This document shows, one piece after another, positions 1-9,962 of a stretch of 64,000 nt of DNA. A program made the translations under genes and the position numbers. Source of the DNA: Phycisphaerales bacterium (GTDB taxonomy: Bacteria; Planctomycetota; Phycisphaerae; Sedimentisphaerales; Anaerobacaceae); NCBI GenBank assembly GCA_003141315.1, contig PLLP01000024.1, positions 101,948 to 165,947 of the forward strand. Direction: 5' to 3'. Every line of letters starts with the position of its first letter. The stretch's first letter is position 1. The notes below the pieces were generated by a model, which did no database searches, was not told the origin of the DNA, and was given only the letters and a program-made list of their open reading frames with translations.

Positions 1-1269
1 CGCGTCATTGCCATTATGGAGATTGGCCAGGGTACCGCTTATATGGTTCAGCAGACCATCGCCTCAATCGGCGGCAGCGTAATACAAATCGACCCGAGCG
101 ATGTTATCAAGGCCGGTGTAAGCACAGGCAGCGGTGGACAGGTGACACTTACACCGGAAGATTGCCAGGCCATCCTCAATGAGTGCAGCGCTGTTAGATA
201 TGGCGCTCCAAGCGTGGACTGCCGTGTGCAGATTGTCTACGGCAATCGCAACTGGTCTCCGATGAATGTACTCGGCACGACGCCGGATTTTTTGGTGGTG
301 CGGAACTGGTCGAACCTCGCAGAGGGTGAGCCGTTCACCGAACAGGACGTTCGCAGCACAGCCCAGGTATGCCTGGTCGGCCAGACAATCGTCCGCGAGC
401 TTTTCGAAGGCCAATCACCCATCGGTAAAGAAATACGCGTCAAAAACATTACATTGAAAGTTGTTGGCGTCCTCAGCGTAAAGGGCGCTAATATGATGGG
501 CAGGGACCAGGACGATATTGTCGTAGCGCCGTGGACTGTGGTTAAGTATCGCCTGTCCGGTTCGAGGGATGCGACGACTTCAGTTGCGGCGGCATCATCT
601 GCCGGGCAGATTAATTCCCTCAGTCAGCTTTACCCGACTCTACAAATGCAGCTTTACCCGCAGAAGTCAGCGGCGCAGATGGCGGACTGGCCGCAAATGA
701 CCAGGTTCACCGACCTCGACGATGTCTGGATTTCCGCTGCCTCGCCCGCCGATGTTCCACAGGCTATCCGCCAGATTACCAGCCTGCTTCGCCAGCGTCA
801 TAACCTGCAGGATGATGCTCCCGACGACTTCAGGATAAGAGACCTGACGGAAATCTCCCTGACCCGCGCCTCGACTCAAAGGCTGATGTCCCGCCTGCTG
901 ATTATTGTGGCGCTTATTTCTCTGGTTGTTGGCGGGGTCGGCATTATGAACATTATGCTTGCTTCAGTGACGGAGAGAACCAGGGAAATCGGGCTGCGGA
1001 TGGCGGTAGGCGCAAGAGCCAAAGATATCCTCCGCCAGTTCCTTATCGAAGCGGTGATTCTTTGTCTGTTCGGAGGAATCACCGGCATTCTGGTGGGGCG
1101 TGGTGCATCACTGGCGGTGACGGCTTTTCTGCACTGGAAGACCTTGTCGTCGCTGCCTGCCATTGTGATAGCCTTCACACTCTCTGTCGCAATAGGGGTT
1201 ATTTTCGGTTTCTATCCCGCCTGGAAGGCTTCACGCCTCGACCCCATCGAGGCCTTGCGATACGAATAA
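1..1269 (+). CDS. ABC transporter permease, MacB/FtsX family, 5' end cut by the window
   Basis: The frame is open from base 1, so the true start lies upstream; the first visible ATG (16) falls within the conserved strand just after the first membrane helix of MacB-type permeases. The first ~280 visible residues form the extracytoplasmic MacB core domain. The last ~125 residues are an FtsX domain with three membrane helices and the loop [14 protein letters not shown], which normally contacts the partner ATPase, and the family tail [12 protein letters not shown]. Such proteins drive efflux or lipoprotein/peptide export with a MacA-like adaptor, or act in mechanotransmission. An ATPase gene, if separate, should lie upstream. 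Substrate unknown. It points the same way as the exopolysaccharide genes but is separated from them by about 350 bp. Confidence 0.9.
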   Translation, partial: RVIAIMEIGQGTAYMVQQTIASIGGSVIQIDPSDVIKAGVSTGSGGQVTLTPEDCQAILNECSAVRYGAPSVDCRVQIVYGNRNWSPMNVLGTTPDFLVVRNWSNLAEGEPFTEQDVRSTAQVCLVGQTIVRELFEGQSPIGKEIRVKNITLKVVGVLSVKGANMMGRDQDDIVVAPWTVVKYRLSGSRDATTSVAAASSAGQINSLSQLYPTLQMQLYPQKSAAQMADWPQMTRFTDLDDVWISAASPADVPQAIRQITSLLRQRHNLQDDAPDDFRIRDLTEISLTRASTQRLMSRLLIIVALISLVVGGVGIMNIMLASVTERTREIGLRMAVGARAKDILRQFLIEAVILCLFGGITGILVGRGASLAVTAFLHWKTLSSLPAIVIAFTLSVAIGVIFGFYPAWKASRLDPIEALRYE

Positions 1270-1626
1270 CCGGTTTAAACCGCAAACGATTCAGGACGGA
1301 ACCATCTATATTTTGCTTTGCTAAATCATAAATTTTTAAATTATAGATGCCGAAAGTTCATCGCAGGCGGAATGTCCCTGCCCCATTTATCGCTAACCAA
1401 AGTATAATAGTTTTGCCAATCGGGGAATTATCGGACAAAGCATTTATGGTCTTATAACAAAAAGATACGCTGCTATTGTATTTTCTATGGTGAACAAAGT
1501 TAAGGATGTTCGGGTATAAGCCGATAAAAAATATCAGGCCGGTGTAATTTTTCTGTTTTGACTCAGCCGGCGGGTTAAATTTGAAAAAAATTTATCAGAA
1601 GTTCAGAAACAAGAAAGGTGAAGATT
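1270..1626. other. Intergenic stretch before the exopolysaccharide locus
   Basis: No plausible coding frame was seen. It contains a 12-nt palindrome cggtttaaaccg at 1271-1282 straight after the permease stop, with no T run, so it is not a convincing terminator. The 3' end is AT-rich and carries the AAGGTG ribosome site of the next gene at 1615-1620. A promoter for the downstream locus is expected here, but no clear -35/-10 pair could be picked by eye. Confidence 0.5.
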
Positions 1627-3186
1627 GTGCGGAATAAATCGTTTATCAGGGCGACTATTTGCGGCATAATTATTCTTTCGGTGATAGTTCTGTCAGGCTG
1701 CGACAGCAACAACAGAATTCTTGAACCCCATCAGGTCGGACGGTTCAGGCCGGTACCGGCTGTCAACGTCATTTTGGATTCACTCGGAGTCGAGGAAGAA
1801 ACCCCGCCTGCTTACGCTGATGCGGAAGACCCTTTGCCTGAAGACGGTGTTGCTGAAGAGGGGGATTATACATTTGCACCCGGCGATGCCGTGCGTGTCT
1901 CCATCTTTGAATTGTTCACAGAAAATACCCCATACACCGATGACTTCTTTGTTGATGAAAGTGGCAGAATTAACATCGTTCAGGTTGGCGTTGTTGATGT
2001 ATTAGGTCTTACCGAGAGGCAACTCGAAGATGAGATTCGCAGCATCCTTCAGCCTAAAATACTCAAAAATCCCCTCGTGAATGTTACGCTCATGAGATCG
2101 CAGAGGCTGAATTTTTCAATTGCCGGCGCCGGTGTCAAAACTGCCGGCAGATTTGCTATTCCCCGATATGAATTTAGATTGCTTGATGCCCTTGCCCTTG
2201 CAGGCGGCATGTCCCAGTTTAATATGAGTTATATTTACGTAAGCCGTCCGGTCAAGAATGTTCAAACAACATCTTCCGTCGTTTTGCCGCAGGAAGACCA
2301 GGTCGAAAAATCTGATACTGCTGCGCAGCAGATGCTTGAGATGATTACGCCGGCTCAGAAACAACAGCATCAGACAACCGATAAACGCACTATTATTACA
2401 TCTGCTGAAATGGCTACTGAAGCTGAGCAGGCCAAAACTTCCTCATCCGAAAATCTCGACCTGCTTAACCAGATTGTGGGTCTTCAGGAAAAATCGACAG
2501 ACCAAACCGGTAAAGTCGAATGGATTTTCAAAGACGGTAAATATATTGCGGTTCCTGTCGGCGAAAAAGCCAAACCGCAGGAGACTGCTGAACAGCCAAA
2601 AACCTCAATGCCTGAACAGTCTGCCGCGGCATATCGCGGTGAGCAGGCTGCCACTCAAAGCCCGAAGGCAAGGCTGATTAAAATTCCTGCGGATAAACTG
2701 GCTTCAGGAGACCCCAAATATAATATTGTTATCAGGGGAGATGATGTAATACAAGCCCCGATTGACATGATTGGTGAATTTTGTGTCACCGGAAATGTCA
2801 GAAGCGCAGCGGGCTTTTATGCACTGACCGGCAGGCCTTTGACTCTGAAAATGGCTATTGCTGCCGCCGGCGGCCTTACGCCTATGGCCTATCCTAAACA
2901 TTGTGAAATCACCAGGAGAATCGGCAAAGACAGGGAAGAAACCGTTATGGTTGACTTCGACAAGATTTGCAGAGGCGAGCAGCCGGACTTCTTTATCAAG
3001 CCAAATGACCTTATCAATGTCGGTACTCATCCAACCTCTGTGTGGCGTTATCAGCTGCAGAATGCTTTCAGAGCCTCTTATGGTTTTGGTACTGTTTATG
3101 ACCGGAATTTTGCCCAGCAAACCTACGGCACCACCACCGACAGGCATTTCGGTTTGAATGATCCGCTTGGACCTTTGGGCTTTTAA
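1627..3186 (+). CDS. Polysaccharide export lipoprotein with Poly_export and SLBB domains
   Basis: Outer-membrane polysaccharide export protein of the Wza/BexD type. The start is taken as GTG at 1627: AAGGTG (1615-1620) sits 6 nt upstream, whereas the GTG at 1618 lies inside that site. From 1627, residues 6-24 form a lipoprotein signal ending in the lipobox L-S-G-C with Cys25. Residues ~65-150 match the Poly_export region, followed by a first SLBB stretch (IAGAGVKTAGRFAIPRYEF), a ~190-residue Gln/Glu/Thr-rich linker unusual for the family, then a second SLBB repeat (VTGNVRSAAGFYALTG). It should form the outer-membrane channel for polymer made with the Wzc-like protein and exosortase-locus partners downstream. 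Confidence 0.88.
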   Translation: MRNKSFIRATICGIIILSVIVLSGCDSNNRILEPHQVGRFRPVPAVNVILDSLGVEEETPPAYADAEDPLPEDGVAEEGDYTFAPGDAVRVSIFELFTENTPYTDDFFVDESGRINIVQVGVVDVLGLTERQLEDEIRSILQPKILKNPLVNVTLMRSQRLNFSIAGAGVKTAGRFAIPRYEFRLLDALALAGGMSQFNMSYIYVSRPVKNVQTTSSVVLPQEDQVEKSDTAAQQMLEMITPAQKQQHQTTDKRTIITSAEMATEAEQAKTSSSENLDLLNQIVGLQEKSTDQTGKVEWIFKDGKYIAVPVGEKAKPQETAEQPKTSMPEQSAAAYRGEQAATQSPKARLIKIPADKLASGDPKYNIVIRGDDVIQAPIDMIGEFCVTGNVRSAAGFYALTGRPLTLKMAIAAAGGLTPMAYPKHCEITRRIGKDREETVMVDFDKICRGEQPDFFIKPNDLINVGTHPTSVWRYQLQNAFRASYGFGTVYDRNFAQQTYGTTTDRHFGLNDPLGPLGF

Positions 3187-3219
3187 TTTCCTGACCTGTC
3201 TGATATAATAGCTCGCATT

Positions 3220-4224
3220 ATGGATAAAAGGATTGAATCAGTGCAGGGACAAATCGAGCAAACCGCTGAAGTTTCCAGAAGCTGGCTGCAGTTGCCAATT
3301 CACGTCTATATCAAGGCCCTTGTTGTTGGTGTTCTTTTTGTGCTCCTGTTCAATCAGGAAATCGGAAGTCTTATCTATCGCTGGCAGGGCGATTCGAGCT
3401 GGTCACACGGCTTTATCATACCACTGTTCAGTCTTTATTTCCTGCACCACAGAAGAAACCAGATTCTTGCCCTCGAAACCGGTCCTGATTACATCGGGCT
3501 TTTCTTTATGCTCGTAAGTATAGCATTCTACGCCCTCAATCTCTCGGTGCCGAGTCTGCATTTCGGTTATGCCAGTCCTTTGTTAATGCTGTGTGTCCTT
3601 GCCTCGGTCGTCCTTTTCCTCGGAGGCCGGCAGCTGTTAAAACTTACCGCTCTGCCAATCTTTTTCCTGTTTTTTGCAGTGCCTTTGCCTCAAGGGTATT
3701 ACTTTAGTATTACGATGCCGATGCGGGTGCTTGCTGCAAGGGTTTCGGTCGCCCTGCTTAATCTTGTAAGCGGTGTCGATGCAACTGTTAGCGGTGTAAT
3801 TATTGAGGTTGTTTATAAAGGTCAAAAGGTTGAGCCTGCCATCGATGTAGCAGAGGCCTGCAGCGGTATGAGACTCTTGATGGCCTTTGTCGCTCTCGGC
3901 GTCGCTATGGCTTATATATACCAGAGGCCGTTATGGCAGAAACTCGTTCTTATTGCAGCTACTATTCCTATTGCTATCTTTTGCAACGTTGTTCGGGTCG
4001 TGATAACGGGTTTTATCTATGTCTTTATTAACCAGCAGTTAGCACAGGGCGTCTATCATGATTTACTCGGCCTGGCAATGCTGCCGCTGGCCTTTGGATT
4101 ATATGGCCTGCTTGACTGGTTTATGTCGAAATTATTCATTGACGAAGATAATGTTGTTAAAGAAGATGTTATTATTCGTAAACCCCGTTATCCCAATTCA
4201 TCGGGAACGGATAAACAGCAATAA
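3220..4224 (+). CDS. Exosortase (transpeptidase of the PEP-CTERM sorting type)
   Basis: Integral membrane cysteine transpeptidase of 334 residues with about eight hydrophobic helices. The family's catalytic triad is visible: Cys214 in EACSGMRLL, Arg259 in NVVRVV and His280 in YHDLLG. Known exosortases cleave C-terminal PEP-CTERM-like tails of secreted proteins and usually sit in exopolysaccharide loci, as here. It starts 33 nt after the SLBB gene and is followed after 36 nt by an EpsI-like gene, the usual partner. No protein in this window ends with a recognisable PEP-CTERM tail, so its substrates are elsewhere or use another signal. The subtype (XrtA, XrtU and so on) cannot be assigned by eye. 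Confidence 0.92.
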   Translation: MDKRIESVQGQIEQTAEVSRSWLQLPIHVYIKALVVGVLFVLLFNQEIGSLIYRWQGDSSWSHGFIIPLFSLYFLHHRRNQILALETGPDYIGLFFMLVSIAFYALNLSVPSLHFGYASPLLMLCVLASVVLFLGGRQLLKLTALPIFFLFFAVPLPQGYYFSITMPMRVLAARVSVALLNLVSGVDATVSGVIIEVVYKGQKVEPAIDVAEACSGMRLLMAFVALGVAMAYIYQRPLWQKLVLIAATIPIAIFCNVVRVVITGFIYVFINQQLAQGVYHDLLGLAMLPLAFGLYGLLDWFMSKLFIDEDNVVKEDVIIRKPRYPNSSGTDKQQ

Positions 4225-4260
4225 CAGGGTAAATCGTAATTCCTTTTGGGATAATAGGTT

Positions 4261-5013
4261 ATGTTAAATAATTCATTTTTGAAGCCTTATCTGCAGCCGG
4301 CGTTTCTTATATGCGTTGGCATCCTCGCGGCCTTTGCTGCCGGGCAGCCTGCCATCGAACGTATTTTTGGGCTGTATTTAAGAAAAGAGCCTATCCCGCT
4401 TAAAAATCCGCTTGATTCGCTCGACCAGGCACTTTTGGACAATCATTATAAGGTTCAGAAATCAAAGATACAATATGAGGATATTGTTAAGACTCTCGGC
4501 ACCGAAAATTATATACAGTGGCTTATCGAGGACACAAATGTTCCCGTGAATAATCCGGCGAGGTTTTGCTCCCTTTTTATCACCTATTACGACCTGCCTG
4601 ATAAAGTACCACACGTTCCGGAAGAGTGCTATATTGGCGGCGGTAATACAAATTTAGGCGCTGAAGGAATAAATCTGCCTGTTAAAGCCAATGATTTTGA
4701 CAAAACAATACAGGTGGAGTATATTGTTTTTGGCGCAAAACAGGGGCCTCTTATGGCTGATGTTAAGTTTCCTGTCTGCTATGTGATTTATAGCAACGGC
4801 GAATATGCCCACAGCAGGGGGGGGACAAGATATATTCTGATTAAAAACTTTTTTAAGAAATATTCGTACTTCTCAAAAGTCGAATGGCAGTTTTTTAATG
4901 GTAATCAGTTTTCTATGAACGTCTACCCGAACAAAGAAGAAACTATTACTGCAAGCAGGAAATTGTTGGCAGTGATTTTGCCAGCCCTCGAAAAAGACCA
5001 TTGGCCGGAGTAG
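4261..5013 (+). CDS. Exosortase-associated EpsI-like protein
   Basis: 250 residues with one N-terminal membrane segment (about residues 9-28) and an extracytoplasmic domain. The motif P-x-V-P-E-E-C-Y-I-G-G-G (near residues 116-127) is the signature of EpsI-type proteins, which occur fused to or next to exosortases in exopolysaccharide gene clusters; their biochemical role is unclear. A second conserved pair is the basic stretch HSRGGTRYILIKNFF. Its position directly behind the exosortase supports the call. It probably acts with the exosortase at the inner membrane. Confidence 0.85.
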   Translation: MLNNSFLKPYLQPAFLICVGILAAFAAGQPAIERIFGLYLRKEPIPLKNPLDSLDQALLDNHYKVQKSKIQYEDIVKTLGTENYIQWLIEDTNVPVNNPARFCSLFITYYDLPDKVPHVPEECYIGGGNTNLGAEGINLPVKANDFDKTIQVEYIVFGAKQGPLMADVKFPVCYVIYSNGEYAHSRGGTRYILIKNFFKKYSYFSKVEWQFFNGNQFSMNVYPNKEETITASRKLLAVILPALEKDHWPE

Positions 5014-5069
5014 AGGACGTAAACCATCGTTTTTTGACCAAAATATTGCTGAATTCTTAAGGGATTTGT

Positions 5070-8000
5070 ATGGCAAGGAAAAAACTGAATAAAAAAGTTG
5101 CGATTATTGGTGCGATTGTCTTTGTCTTTTTGGCTCTTGCAGTTATGGGTCTGCTCTTTTTGAAGAGTCGAAACCCTAGCCCTTTTATTGCCGACGGCGA
5201 CAAGGCAATGGATGCTAAGGACTATGCGCAGGCCGTCAAATCTTATCTCAAGGCTGCCGACAGGGCAAGGGCTGATTCGCTTAAAATAGTGATTCTTTAT
5301 AAGCTCGCTGATGCCTATTTTGCGACTAATGATTGGCCTCGTGTCGTTGGTTGCTGGGAAAGAATCGTTCAGATTGAACCTGCCAATGTGCAGGCAAGAC
5401 TTGAAAGGCTCAGATACTTTTATGCCCTTGCTGATAGCGGTATTAATACCTTCTGGCAGACCGTTCAAACTCAGGTCGAAGAATTTATCGACCAGGTTGA
5501 TAAAAGCGAGCTTGCCGAGAGCCTCTCTAAATGGAAAACAGCCGATGTCGAAGCGAAATCTGAAGCAAAACGTGTTGACAGCTTCCTTTATTTTGTCCGA
5601 GGCAGGGCTTATCTTGGAGCGGCAGGGAGCAAGCAGGAGGCTGGTACTGAAGATGTTTATGCCAAGGCAATCGAGGACTTTCAGAAAGTCCTCGAAATAG
5701 AGCCTGATAATGTTAATGCTTATTTATACCTGGCTCAGACAACCGTTTTACAGGGGCGTGAGCTTGCTCTCAAAGGCAGCGTCTCCCAAAGAGTGGCGGC
5801 TGAAGAAAAGGCTATCCAGCTTCTTACTAAGTGCACCGAGATAACAAAGGATGACCCTAAAGCATATATGAACCTGCTTGGAATAAAGCTTGTATTGGCT
5901 GACCAGAAAGGTATCGAGGAGGTTAAAAAGCTTGAGCCTGATTACCTCTCAGTTGTACAGAGGTTCAGCAATAATGCAGATGTTTATGCAGGTCTTGCAA
6001 GCCTCTATCTGCTTTTGAGCCCTCAGCAGATTGATAAAGCTGCACAGGCAATTGAAAAGGCGGCAGATATCGATAAAAATGACTTCAAGTATGCTCAGAC
6101 TACTGCGATTGTTTATCTTTACCAGTTTGCTATTCACGGCAGACAATCGCCCGAGATATTTGCCAAATCTGTTGAGACGTCAAAAAAAGCCTCGCTGATG
6201 CCGCAGGCACAGGACACGCCTGGTCCGCATCGCTGGGCGTATATCACCAACAAAATGGCTATCCTCGAATTCATTGCCAATAGAAATCTCGAACAGATAT
6301 TATATCCGTTTGAAACAATTAGTGAGCAGAAAAAACAACAGCTTATAAAAGATACGGAGGATATTCTTTATCAGATTCAGCAGGTCGTGGGCAGCGGTGA
6401 ACATCCCGCGGTTGTCAAATGGAATGGAATGCTCGACCTGGCAAAAGGTAATACCGACGCCGGCGTAAGGAAGCTCAATAGCATTTATGAAAAGTTCGGT
6501 GGAGGTTCCGGCAAAACGGCAGGCCTCGACCCCATAGTTCCTTATGCGTTAGCCAAAGTTTATGAAAATTCCTCTGAACAGGGGGCTGTATTGAATTTTC
6601 TTACAACAGCTATGAATCTGGGTATTGCCAGATTTTCCAGGCCTGAAGCTGTTCTCGAATATTGCCAGACTGCCCTTAAACTTGAAGCATGGCCGACCGT
6701 TGTTTCCAATGTGGATATTTATGAAAAGTATTTCGGACCTAACCAGAGGAGCCATTCCCTGAAAATTCTTGCTAATATCGGCGCGGGTGATTACGAACAG
6801 GCACAGAAACTCCTCGCTGCAGAACCTCAAAATGACCCCAATACCTATGTGCTTAACATTACATTTGTCCAGGGGAAAATCAATCAGATTCGCTCTTTAT
6901 TGGTTCAGGCTCAGATTGAAGACCTCACAAAGTCGGTCTCTCAGAACGAGCCAAACGCCGCAAGAGAAGCCCGTAAAAATTCCCTTAAGAGCGAATTAAC
7001 CGGTCTAATCGACTCACTGGCTCAGTTCATCACGAAATTATCTGTTGCCTCACCATCTTCTGTTAATGAAGGATATGTCGCTGCTGTTTGCGAAGATTTT
7101 CTGGCAGATGGCAGGATAAACCAGGCAAAAGAATTAGTCAATGTCCTCGTAAAAAATGCACCCGACAATCTTGTCGCACGTTTTTATCAGAAACTCCTTT
7201 CGGAGCCTCAGCCGGATAAGCTTACAGTGGAAAGGCGGACACAAATCGAAGAACAAATTTATAAAAGTGTGACAGACCCTCTCGACAGGGCTATGAATCT
7301 GGGCGCATTTTACAAGAGAAACAACGAGTCGGCAAAAGCTGCTGAGCAGTTCAAGATTGCTCTCGGTGATTTTCTGCAGACAGACGCCTCTGCCGACCAA
7401 TCTCTCGACACCAAGACTTTTCAGCAGAAAAAGAACGCTGTTGATAATCTGTTTAATGCGGCTCTTGTGCAGCAGGAATGGCAGTTGGCTATGGATATTC
7501 AAGCAGCGGCAAAGAGGAAAAATCTCGACGGCTGCGAGGGAAATTTCTATGCCGCCAGGCTTGCCGCCGCTAAAAAAGATAAAGCTTCACTTGGTTTGTT
7601 GGATGAATGTCTCAAGGAAAAACCTATTTTCTCCTTCGGCTTCCTGCTCAGAAGCAATGTATGGGCTATAATGGGCAATGAAAAAGAAGCCATAGATGAT
7701 GCTAAAAAGGCTGTTATGCAGAATCCTCAGGACGGCGCTATTGCAAAAAATCTTGCAAGCCTTCTTTTCCTGCGAAATCAAAATCTGGGAAAAACTGTCT
7801 CCAATGACCAGAAAGATGATCTTAAAAGTGCTTTGGATTTGGCAATGAGAGACAACAATGGTGATATGGAATTATTCAGTTTCTATGCTGAATTTATAAG
7901 CGACTCTCAGCCGGATAAGGCTCTTGCAATTCGGCGGTATTTGCTGCAGAAATATCCAAATGTTAGTAATGCAATGCTGCTCGGTCAAATGGCAGTAAGA

Positions 8001-9929
8001 AGAGCCGGCGAAGTTACAGACCAGAAACAAAAGGCTGCCTTGTTTGAAATGGCTAAATCGGCCTTTGAACAGGGGAAAACCATCGAACCAAACAACCGGC
8101 AGCTCATTGCAAGTATTGCCGGTATGTACACTGCTATGGGGCAGCCTCAACTGGCTAATAAGATTATACAGGATTCTAACAATCAAACTCTTCTTTGGGC
8201 AAATTATTACCAGAACGGACAGTATGACCAGGCTCAGAAAATCCTTACCGCTTCATATCAGAGCAATCCAAAGGACACTGCTGTTTTGAGGGGCTTGCTG
8301 GCCGTCTCTGAAAAAACCATGAACAAAGATGATGCGCAGCGATATGGTACGGAGCTTGTTGCTGTCGATGATACTGTCGAAAGCAGGCTGTTGCAGGTAC
8401 AGGTCTACCTCAATACCGGCCTTACAAGCCAGGCAGAAAATCTCCTCCAGGCAATCAAGGAAAAATTCCCTGATGAGCCGAGGGCTTTGTATATTGAAGC
8501 CTTTCTGTTATCCAGGCAGGGTAAACTCGATAATGCTCTCAATATCATTAATCAGTGTATCGAAAAGGATAAAACTTATGCCCCTGCCTGGCAGCTTAGA
8601 GGTAAGATTTATCAGGTTCAGGCTGATTTCACAAAGGCAATTAACGACTTCCAGCAGTGTAAATTGTACTCTGATGACCCTACAACCGGGTTACTTCTGG
8701 CGCAGACGTTTCTCTCACTTGGCAGGGATGAAAGCGCTGTTGTAGAACTCAAAAGTATCATTGATAACCCTCAGGTAGCAACGAATGCTGCAAGTCTTCT
8801 CGAGGGCATTTATCGCAAATCAAAGAAGACTGCCGACCTGATACAGTTATATGCTGACATCCTCAAAAAGAATCCGGATAATATTTTCTGGTTAAATCGT
8901 GCCGCGAAATTTACCCTTTCTATTTCTGACTTTAAATCTGCGGAACAACTCTATACATTGGCTTTCAGCAAAAGTCCTGAGGGTAGCAGGGCCAGCATTG
9001 ACGCCTTTAACGGCTACCTTGAAGCGCTCTTGTTATCACGCCAGTATGATAAACTCTTTCAGGAGGCTAACAAACATCTAAACGACTATTTGACTCCTAT
9101 CGCTCTTCTTGAAATGGCTGATGCTTCAAACAGGCAGGGAAATAAGCAAAACGCCATCAAATATGCCAGAGATGCTGCTGAAAAGGTAAAAAATAATGAT
9201 ACTGTGTTTTATGAGACCTTAACTGCTATGCTTAAGGTTATCGGGCAAAAGCCCCTTGAGGATTACTGTAATGAAATTTTAAGCCAAAATCCGTCTTCAC
9301 TGCCTGCTCTTCGAATGACGTATAATCTAAAATTGCGTGCAGGTGATTACCAAAATGCCATTAATGCAATCGATAAATGCATTGCTGTGGCCAAAAATGA
9401 CCCCAATAAAAAGACAGAATTTGTTGTTCAGAAGGCGGGCGTACTCTATTCTGCTTACCAAAAAACGTCCGATAAGAATTTCCTGAAAAATGCCGCGAAT
9501 GAATACGAAAGCCTCCTTAAGGAATTGCCGAAAAATAGGAGTGCGGACATTATGAATAATCTGGCGTATATATTAGCTGCCGGTGATGAAAGACTTGCTG
9601 ATGCCATGGATTATGCGAAACAGGCTTATCAACTGATGCCGAATAATCCGGAATATCTGGATACTTATGCTTTTACTCTTTATAAAAATGAAAAATATTC
9701 TGAAGCAGAGCAGTATATTCAGGCTGCCATACAACTGTTTGTTGTACAGCAGAAAACGGTTGGCTGGGATGTCTATGACCGTGCAGCTTTGATTTTGGAA
9801 AAACGCGACTCGCGATTGCAGGCAATTGCAGCATATAAGCAGGCTTTGCAGGCCGGGGCAGATGAAATGGCTGATGCCGATAAAACCAGAATTAATGCTG
9901 CTATTGACAGACTTTCAAAAGAACAATAA
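5070..9929 (+). CDS. Giant membrane-anchored TPR protein of the exopolysaccharide locus
   Basis: 1619 residues. One N-terminal membrane helix (about residues 9-30) follows a short basic tail, and the rest is predicted helical with many degenerate tetratricopeptide repeats, for example around residues 40-110, 195-235 and 1500-1600 (A-x3-Y-x-K-A-L-type spacing). PEP-CTERM/exosortase loci of other bacteria often encode a large TPR protein (PrsT type) in this place, believed to scaffold polymer assembly or export. This one is nearly twice the size usually described. It starts 56 nt after the EpsI-like gene. No enzymatic motif was seen, so a scaffold role is inferred from context. Confidence 0.85.
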   Translation: MARKKLNKKVAIIGAIVFVFLALAVMGLLFLKSRNPSPFIADGDKAMDAKDYAQAVKSYLKAADRARADSLKIVILYKLADAYFATNDWPRVVGCWERIVQIEPANVQARLERLRYFYALADSGINTFWQTVQTQVEEFIDQVDKSELAESLSKWKTADVEAKSEAKRVDSFLYFVRGRAYLGAAGSKQEAGTEDVYAKAIEDFQKVLEIEPDNVNAYLYLAQTTVLQGRELALKGSVSQRVAAEEKAIQLLTKCTEITKDDPKAYMNLLGIKLVLADQKGIEEVKKLEPDYLSVVQRFSNNADVYAGLASLYLLLSPQQIDKAAQAIEKAADIDKNDFKYAQTTAIVYLYQFAIHGRQSPEIFAKSVETSKKASLMPQAQDTPGPHRWAYITNKMAILEFIANRNLEQILYPFETISEQKKQQLIKDTEDILYQIQQVVGSGEHPAVVKWNGMLDLAKGNTDAGVRKLNSIYEKFGGGSGKTAGLDPIVPYALAKVYENSSEQGAVLNFLTTAMNLGIARFSRPEAVLEYCQTALKLEAWPTVVSNVDIYEKYFGPNQRSHSLKILANIGAGDYEQAQKLLAAEPQNDPNTYVLNITFVQGKINQIRSLLVQAQIEDLTKSVSQNEPNAAREARKNSLKSELTGLIDSLAQFITKLSVASPSSVNEGYVAAVCEDFLADGRINQAKELVNVLVKNAPDNLVARFYQKLLSEPQPDKLTVERRTQIEEQIYKSVTDPLDRAMNLGAFYKRNNESAKAAEQFKIALGDFLQTDASADQSLDTKTFQQKKNAVDNLFNAALVQQEWQLAMDIQAAAKRKNLDGCEGNFYAARLAAAKKDKASLGLLDECLKEKPIFSFGFLLRSNVWAIMGNEKEAIDDAKKAVMQNPQDGAIAKNLASLLFLRNQNLGKTVSNDQKDDLKSALDLAMRDNNGDMELFSFYAEFISDSQPDKALAIRRYLLQKYPNVSNAMLLGQMAVRRAGEVTDQKQKAALFEMAKSAFEQGKTIEPNNRQLIASIAGMYTAMGQPQLANKIIQDSNNQTLLWANYYQNGQYDQAQKILTASYQSNPKDTAVLRGLLAVSEKTMNKDDAQRYGTELVAVDDTVESRLLQVQVYLNTGLTSQAENLLQAIKEKFPDEPRALYIEAFLLSRQGKLDNALNIINQCIEKDKTYAPAWQLRGKIYQVQADFTKAINDFQQCKLYSDDPTTGLLLAQTFLSLGRDESAVVELKSIIDNPQVATNAASLLEGIYRKSKKTADLIQLYADILKKNPDNIFWLNRAAKFTLSISDFKSAEQLYTLAFSKSPEGSRASIDAFNGYLEALLLSRQYDKLFQEANKHLNDYLTPIALLEMADASNRQGNKQNAIKYARDAAEKVKNNDTVFYETLTAMLKVIGQKPLEDYCNEILSQNPSSLPALRMTYNLKLRAGDYQNAINAIDKCIAVAKNDPNKKTEFVVQKAGVLYSAYQKTSDKNFLKNAANEYESLLKELPKNRSADIMNNLAYILAAGDERLADAMDYAKQAYQLMPNNPEYLDTYAFTLYKNEKYSEAEQYIQAAIQLFVVQQKTVGWDVYDRAALILEKRDSRLQAIAAYKQALQAGADEMADADKTRINAAIDRLSKEQ

Positions 9930-9962
9930 CTGCTCTGTTTGTTATTAGGTCCTTAAATTTGA

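Noticed and set aside
1271-1282. cggtttaaaccg palindrome as a terminator of the permease gene
   Set aside because: No following T run and a stem of only six weak-to-mixed pairs.
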